From Daldinia sp. FL1419 (taxonomy: Eukaryota; Ascomycota; Sordariomycetes; Xylariales; Hypoxylaceae), in contig MU623749.1 in NCBI GenBank assembly GCA_025201765.1, forward strand, positions 1 through 11,701: a stretch of 11,701 bases of DNA, read 5' to 3'. Position numbers and translations under genes: made by a program. The notes beneath the pieces were generated by a model, which saw only the letters and a program-made list of their open reading frames with translations, was not told the origin of the DNA and did no database searches. Position 1 is the stretch's first letter, and every line of letters begins with the position of its first letter. Positions 7,620-11,701 of this stretch are shown here, in pieces.

Positions 7620-8765
7620 TAAATGTAAGGTAATTATATCCTTAGGAAAATATTTAAGTAATTAAATAAAAAATTGATTAATAAAGGTAATTATTGGTAT
7701 TTAAAAAATAAAATAAATAATATATTTAATTGGAGAAAAGGTTATAAATTATTATAAGAAGTTATATGAAAACGATTTTTAATAAATTATATAGAATTTA
7801 AATTGATTAGGTAAGAAAGTAATTCTTAAAAACCTATTTATATCCAAACAAATATATATAAATCTTAGAAGAATATTTATTAAGGTCTTTTGGAATAGCT
7901 TTTATTATATATCCCTATTATGTATTACAACCACATACTTACACTACACCAATTTAATATATTAAAGAAGAGTTTTAATAACTCCTACAAGATATACTCT
8001 ACATTTTAGTTAATTTACAACAAACCAAAAAGTATAAATGTAATAAAAGATATAAAGTAATTATATTCTAAAAATAGATATTAAGGTAATTAAATAAAAG
8101 GTTGATTAATAAAAATAATTACTAGTGTTTAAAAGGTAGAATAAACAATATATTTAATAAGAAAAAAAAACCATAAACTATAACAAAAAACTATATAAAA
8201 GGTGATATTTAAAGAGCTTAATTTGATTAAATAAGAATCAACACTTAAAACCTTATATATTAAATAGAAGCTTCAATTTAGGATTAATATTAACTTTAAT
8301 AGCTTTTATAGGATATGCCCTACCTTACATTTCAACTACCATATAATAAACTTTATCTTAAAGAAGGTATTAAAGTGATTAAATAAAAAAATTAATAAAT
8401 GTAATTGTTAGCAATGGTAGCAAATGCTTAATAGGTAGAGTAAACAATATATTCAATTGGAAACAAAGTTATAAACTATTGTAAGAAGTTATAAGAAAAA
8501 CTAAATAAATTAATATTAAAGAATTTGATTTAATTAGATAAAAATTAACATTTAAAAATTTATATATTAAACATAAATTCTAATTTAGGGTTAATATTAT
8601 TAAATAAAAACTCTAATTAAATAAAAGTTATAATAACTAAATACAAGGTAATTATATCCTAAAAAAGGTATTAAAATAATTAAATAAAATAATTAATAAA
8701 GGTGATTGTTAGTAATGGTAGCGCGTTTAAGAGGTGGAAAAGATGATATATTTAACAAGAGAATA
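7620..8765 (+). repeat. Tandem array Z, about 3.4 units of roughly 290-430 bp
   Basis: The block TAATTATATCCTNA, then AGTAATTAAATAAA, ATTGATTAATAAAGGTAATT, AATATATTTAATTGGA-like and GTTATAAACTATTATAAGAA recurs, with block starts near 7629, 8056, 8352 and 8648, so spacings are about 427, 296 and 296 bp. Units also carry a TTTGATTAAATAAGAATC segment and, twice, a box like that of repeat Y (AAGATATACTCTAC at about 7991, AGGATATGCCCTACC at about 8308), showing that Z and Y units share ancestry. The fourth unit is cut off by the start of Y copy 2 at 8773. No gene is seen in it. Confidence 0.7.
7797..7910 (+). repeat. Y-like segment inside array Z unit 1, matching 761-878
   Basis: AATTGATTAGGTAAGAAAG through GGAATAGCTTTTATTATATA is collinear with the isolated fragment at 761-878. 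It accounts for much of the extra length of Z unit 1 compared with the later units. Confidence 0.55.
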
Positions 8766-8826
8766 AATTTATCCAGGACGAAATCCGGTGTATTATATTG
8801 AAACTTTCCAATAAATTACTATGTAA

Positions 8827-8936
8827 AATTAATAAGAAATTGATAAGAAATTGATAAATAATTGATAAATAATTGATAAGGAATTGATAAAAAATTAATA
8901 AGAAATTAATAATAATTGATAAAAGCTGATAAAGGG
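8827..8936 (+). repeat. TTGATAAG minisatellite (Y copy 2)
   Basis: About ten imperfect 10-11 bp units on AAATTGATAAG, such as AAATTGATAAGAAATTGATA, ending in GCTGATAAAGGG. It is the expanded counterpart of 3556-3617. A minus-strand frame across 8752-9000 merely translates the repeat into recurring YQFLIN-like words and is not a gene. Confidence 0.85.
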
Positions 8937-9137
8937 TAAAAAACATACTAAAAAATTTAAAATTTAAGAAAACATTTATGATTAGGTATATCCTTTTCAT
9001 TAATAAGAATTTGAGTTAATTAAATAAGAAATAATTTATTTATATTAAATTTAAGTTTTAATAACTCTTGCAAAATATACCCTAACCCTATACTTTTATC
9101 ATACAAAATTCTTTAGTTTTAAAAATTAACAATTCTA

Positions 9138-9182
9138 ACGTACCCCACAAGTCAACCGATCAAACAAGTCAACCGATCAGCG
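9138..9182 (+). repeat. MITE left terminal inverted repeat with doubled internal motif
   Basis: The direct repeat ACAAGTCAACCGATCA occupies 9147-9162 and 9164-9179. Paired direct repeats inside a TIR are, in IR/DR-type Tc1 elements, transposase-binding sites, though there they are usually farther apart. Equating the two is inference. Confidence 0.85.
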
Positions 9183-9528
9183 AAAATACATACAAAATAC
9201 GTCTGTGCGTAAACGTGCGTTCTATTCAAAAAAAAATCGTATCAAAATTTGGTTTAAAGATTTGAATACCTCTTTTAAAAGTAATAATTACAGTATTTTT
9301 TCTAAATTTTGCACGATTTTTTTCAATTTATTAAAAATAAAAACCGGAAAAGTGGGTCTAAAACAGTCGATATTTTGGCCAACTTCTTCTATACCCCCGG
9401 AAGAATTTTTTCAATTTTTTTATAATATTAGATTTATATAATATAAAACATATTAAAATTTGAAAAAATAAAATTAAGAATTCGGAAAGTTACGATTTTC
9501 AAATTTCTTTGATTTTCGGTTATATTTC

Positions 9529-9573
9529 GGCTGATCGGTTGACTTGTTTGATCGGTTGACTTGTGCGGCACGT
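9529..9573 (-). repeat. MITE right terminal inverted repeat
   Basis: The reverse complement of the left arm. The two TGATCGGTTGACTTGT units lie at 9532-9547 and 9549-9564. Outside the exact 36-base core, the arms differ at only two of the eight outermost bases (ACGTACCC against ACGTGCCG), and they differ by one base insertion at the inner edge. Confidence 0.85.
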
Positions 9574-10107
9574 TATCCTTAAAAATGTAAGTTAATTAAA
9601 CAGGAAAACAATTTCTAAGGAACTTTAATAACTCCTACAGGACATGCCCTACAATTTTATCATACAAAACTCTATAGAAAAACTAATAATTAGATATATC
9701 TTAACTTAAACTAATTAAATAAGAAAATAACGTTTGAAATTTATTTATTTATTTTAAACATAAACTCTAATTGAATAAGAACTCTTATAGGACATACCCT
9801 AACCTTATACTTTTATCGTACAAATTTCTATAAAAAAATTAATAATTCTATCTTTAAGAAATTAAACTAATTAAATAAGAAAATAACTTCAAAAAACCTT
9901 TAATAGCTCTTATAAAATATGCCCTAATCCTACACTTTTATTGTATAAATCTTTATGGAAAAATTAATAATTCTATATTTAAAAATATAAATTAATTAGA
10001 TAAAAAAATAATGTTTAAGGATTTATTTATTTATATTAAATATAAGTTTTAATTAAATAAAAGTTTGAATTAAATAAGAGTTTAAATTAAATAAGAATTT
10101 TATTTAT

Positions 10108-10471
10108 TTATTTATTATTACCCTAATTTACCTAAAATATATTACAGGTATCCAGTCCATTTTTTAATATTTATTCCAGGTAAGAACTGTGTTTTAAAAA
10201 AAACTTACTTATTGCTTATTCAAATAAATTATATTACTATAATTTTGGTTTTACTTTATATTTTTATTGGAACTTACCTTTTAATAAAAATGATTAAATT
10301 TTAATATAGAAAAATTGCTTTATATATTATAATGCCAGTTATGTGAAGTGATATGGCAGCGGTTTAGGTATGGGGTAATAATAAGGTCTAAAATGGTTTT
10401 ATTATTTTTTTTAATAAATAATAAAAATGTTATTACATTGTAAAAAGGTTGTTTTGGAGGAGGGTTAAGAT
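10108..10471 (-). mobile_element. SINE-like short retroelement, copy B (decayed)
   Basis: The reverse complement aligns with copy A from its ACCCCGG start (here CTTAACCCTCCTCC, near 10471) to the tail (TAATAATAAATAAATAAATA at about 10100-10120). Most differences are transitions: CCGGGGGAGGG appears as TTGGAGGAGGG, CCGGTCC as CCAGTCC, and the stem GGAACACGGTTCC reads AAACACAGTTCTT. The tail here is (AAAT)n rather than (TAA)n, fitting a variable retrotransposition tail. No clear target-site duplication was found. It abuts the end of repeat Y copy 2. Confidence 0.6.
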
Positions 10472-11598
10472 GTATATAATTTATATAAAATATAAATATA
10501 TATAAATAATTTTATATTTTTATAAAAAATTATTATATATTTTTATTTTTACAATTTTCTTTTTAATATTATAATATTATATTTATTTTCTAAAATAATT
10601 TAAAATAATATTATTAATTTATAATCCTTCTTAATTAACTTTAATCTTCTTTATATACTTTACTTATATTTTACAATATTATAATATAATATTATTATAC
10701 CTATTATATTTATAATTTAATATTATTTTAAAAAATCCATTTTACTTTTATATATATACTATATTAAATAAAAAAAAATTTATATATTTATAAATATTCT
10801 ATTATTTTTCTAATATTATCCTATTATTAATTTTTTTTAAATATTTTAATTCCCTTACTAGAAATTATTACAATATTTTAGATTTAATACATTATTTTAA
10901 TATTATATTACACTAAAATTATAACCCCAATATAGTTATATATTATAAAAATAATTTATTTGTCAAAGATAGGGAATTGTATAAAAAGTATAGCTATACC
11001 TTTCTAACGCAATTCTAGGAATTAATTATTAAAATTTTATTATAATTTTTTTAAGGTTTTTAAGTTCTCAAAAAATTTATTAAAGAATTATTAATAATAT
11101 TTAATAATTATTCTTATTATATTTAATCCTTTATTTACCAAATCTATAATTTTTATATATTCCAATAATTTTAAAAAAATTATTTATTTTAATATTATTA
11201 ATATTATAATTATTTTGCAATATAATCCCACTTTATATCCATTTTACCAATATTTATTAATTATAATATAAGATTTATAAAAGAATTAATTTTAAAAGGA
11301 GGTATATATATATTACCTTATCCCTAACAATCCACATTATCCCTATATATTATTATTATAATAATCTTTCACTTAAGAAATTTAATTAATATTAAATATT
11401 TTACCATTCCTTAATAATAATCTATTACAAATCCTTAATAATTTCTTAATATATTTAAAGTTAAACTTTAATAAATATAATCCTTTATTTAAAAATATAT
11501 TTACCTTTACATAAGATTCCCTAATATATATAACCAAAAAAAATAAAAAAAAAATAAAAAGGTAAACACAGAAAAAAATAATTTTAATAAATATAATT
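10472..11598. other. Long AT-rich stretch without a gene
   Basis: About 1.1 kb of TA-rich low complexity. A small palindromic cluster lies at 10974-11015 (listed separately). Otherwise only A/T runs and GGAGGTATATATATAT-like words (about 11299) are present. No ORF, tRNA or repeat partner was found. Confidence 0.5.
10974..11015. other. Nested palindrome, possible stem-loop
   Basis: GTATAGCTATAC at 10988-10999 is a perfect 12-bp palindrome. It sits between GAATTG at 10974-10979 and its inverse CAATTC at 11010-11015. It could extrude as a cruciform or hairpin. No T-run terminator context or neighbouring gene gives it a role. Confidence 0.45.
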
Positions 11599-11701
11599 TA
11601 TTATTATTATTATTTATTACTACCCCGATTTACCTAGAATATATTACAGGTATCCGGTCCATCTCTTGGTATTTGTTCCGGGTAGGAACCGTGTTCCGGA
11701 G
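11599..11701 (-). mobile_element. SINE-like short retroelement, copy C (3' end only, cut by window)
   Basis: On the minus strand this is the last ~85 bases plus the (TAA)n tail of the family seen as copies A and B. It keeps CCGGAACACGGTTCC, CCCGGAACAAAT, GGACCGGATACCTG and AATCGGGGTAGTAATAA. It differs from copy A at only a handful of positions, so it is the best-preserved copy. The rest of the element lies beyond position 11701. Confidence 0.65.

Larger units (their letters stand above)
9138..9573. mobile_element. 436-bp MITE with TA target-site duplication (Tc1/mariner-like)
   Basis: The ends are inverted repeats of about 45-50 bp. The left starts ACGTACCCCACAAGTCAACC, and the reverse complement of the right starts ACGTGCCGCACAAGTCAACC. 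The 36 bases 9146-9181 are an exact inverted match to 9530-9565. Each arm holds ACAAGTCAACCGATCA twice at a 17-bp period. TA at 9136-9137 and 9574-9575 flanks the element, and removing element plus one TA restores a normal repeat Y unit (AATTCTA then TCCTTAAAAATG, as in AATTCTATATTTGAAAA or AATTTTATCTTTAAAAA elsewhere). TA duplication with such TIRs is typical of Tc1/mariner-superfamily non-autonomous elements. The interior is AT-rich and lacks a transposase. A 78-codon frame at 9205-9441 shows no DDE/D motif and is regarded as non-coding. The near-perfect TIRs indicate a recent insertion. Confidence 0.88.
8773..10100 (+). repeat. Dispersed repeat Y, copy 2, interrupted by a MITE
   Basis: It starts CCAGGACGAAATCCGGTGTA and follows the same order as copy 1 at 3503-4800: minisatellite, TTTATGATTAGGTATAT block, then units with boxes at about 9072, 9640, 9790 and 9914. 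Without the 438 bases of MITE plus one TA, the first two boxes are 130 bp apart, against 129 bp in copy 1. That confirms collinearity. C is retained here at several places where copy 1 has T, so this copy is the less decayed at its left end. The right end runs into the tail of SINE-like copy B near 10100. No ORF survives. Confidence 0.8.

Noticed and set aside
8752..9000. 82-codon minus-strand frame
   Set aside because: It is the translation of the TTGATAAG minisatellite (recurring YQFLIN words) plus flanks. The repeat explains it.
9205..9441. 78-codon plus-strand frame inside the MITE
   Set aside because: It is the longest frame in the window with mixed composition (ending PPEEFFQFFYNIRFI), but it is far too short for a transposase, shows no DDE/D or helix-turn-helix pattern, and lies in a non-autonomous element. 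It would be reconsidered if the frame were conserved across copies.
3503..10100. Y copies 1 and 2 as the two LTRs of one retrotransposon
   Set aside because: They are direct repeats 5.27 kb apart, but the interval is filled by unrelated repeats (copy A, X, Z) without gag or pol remnants, and the copies are internally tandem, unlike LTRs.
1..11701. Mitochondrial origin (AT spacers with GC clusters)
   Set aside because: The GC-rich pieces superficially resemble yeast mitochondrial GC clusters, but there are no mitochondrial genes, tRNAs or rRNAs in 11.7 kb. The MITE with TA duplication and CpG-type decay fit nuclear DNA better.

Overview
This window looks like a gene-poor, repeat-built heterochromatic block from a eukaryotic nuclear genome, most plausibly a fungus. 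By eye its GC content is well below 20 %. The sequence is dominated by A/T homopolymers and TA-rich low complexity. No convincing intact protein gene, tRNA, rRNA, CRISPR array or prokaryotic operon is visible on either strand. Wherever two repeat copies can be aligned by eye, nearly all differences are C-to-T or G-to-A, often at CpG (CCGG becoming TTAA or CCAG, GCGCGCG becoming GTGTG). That is the footprint of cytosine-methylation decay or repeat-induced point mutation. An exact taxon cannot be named from the sequence. A methylating, AT-rich fungus is an inference.

Layout. 1-345 is AT-rich with a weak tandem duplication. 345-722 is an inverted copy of a dispersed repeat (called X here) whose partner lies at 7213-7550. 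761-878 is a stray piece of the array family found later. 1084-1297 and 1716-1808 hold two short, more coding-like islands, probably gene relics at best. A 43-base pyrimidine tract and an (AAT)n microsatellite lie at 2794-3028. From 3503 to about 4800 runs dispersed repeat Y copy 1: a CYAGGAYGAARTC end motif, a TTGATAAG minisatellite, then degenerate 125-170 bp units that each carry a GGATATGCCCTAACCCTAC-like box. A run of 14 C and a 61-bp tandem duplication follow.

5761-6132 is a compact, SINE-like element (copy A) with a (TAA)n tail. Copies B (10108-10471) and C (11599-11701, cut by the window end) are its inverted, variably decayed relatives. 7620-8765 is a second tandem array (Z), partly related to the Y units. 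8773 to about 10100 is Y copy 2, collinear with copy 1.

The clearest single feature is a 436-bp miniature inverted-repeat transposon at 9138-9573. It has about 45-bp terminal inverted repeats, each containing a doubled 16-bp motif, and it is flanked by TA. Comparison with uninterrupted Y units shows that it landed precisely inside a Y unit. Its TIRs are nearly perfect while its host repeat is decayed, so it is the youngest layer.

The window therefore reads as nested mobile and satellite-like DNA of different ages rather than a set of genes acting together. I found no evidence for a novel enzymatic or defence system. The items most worth following are the mobile-element architecture, the short SINE-like family, and the array units with telomere-like CCCTAACCCTA boxes.
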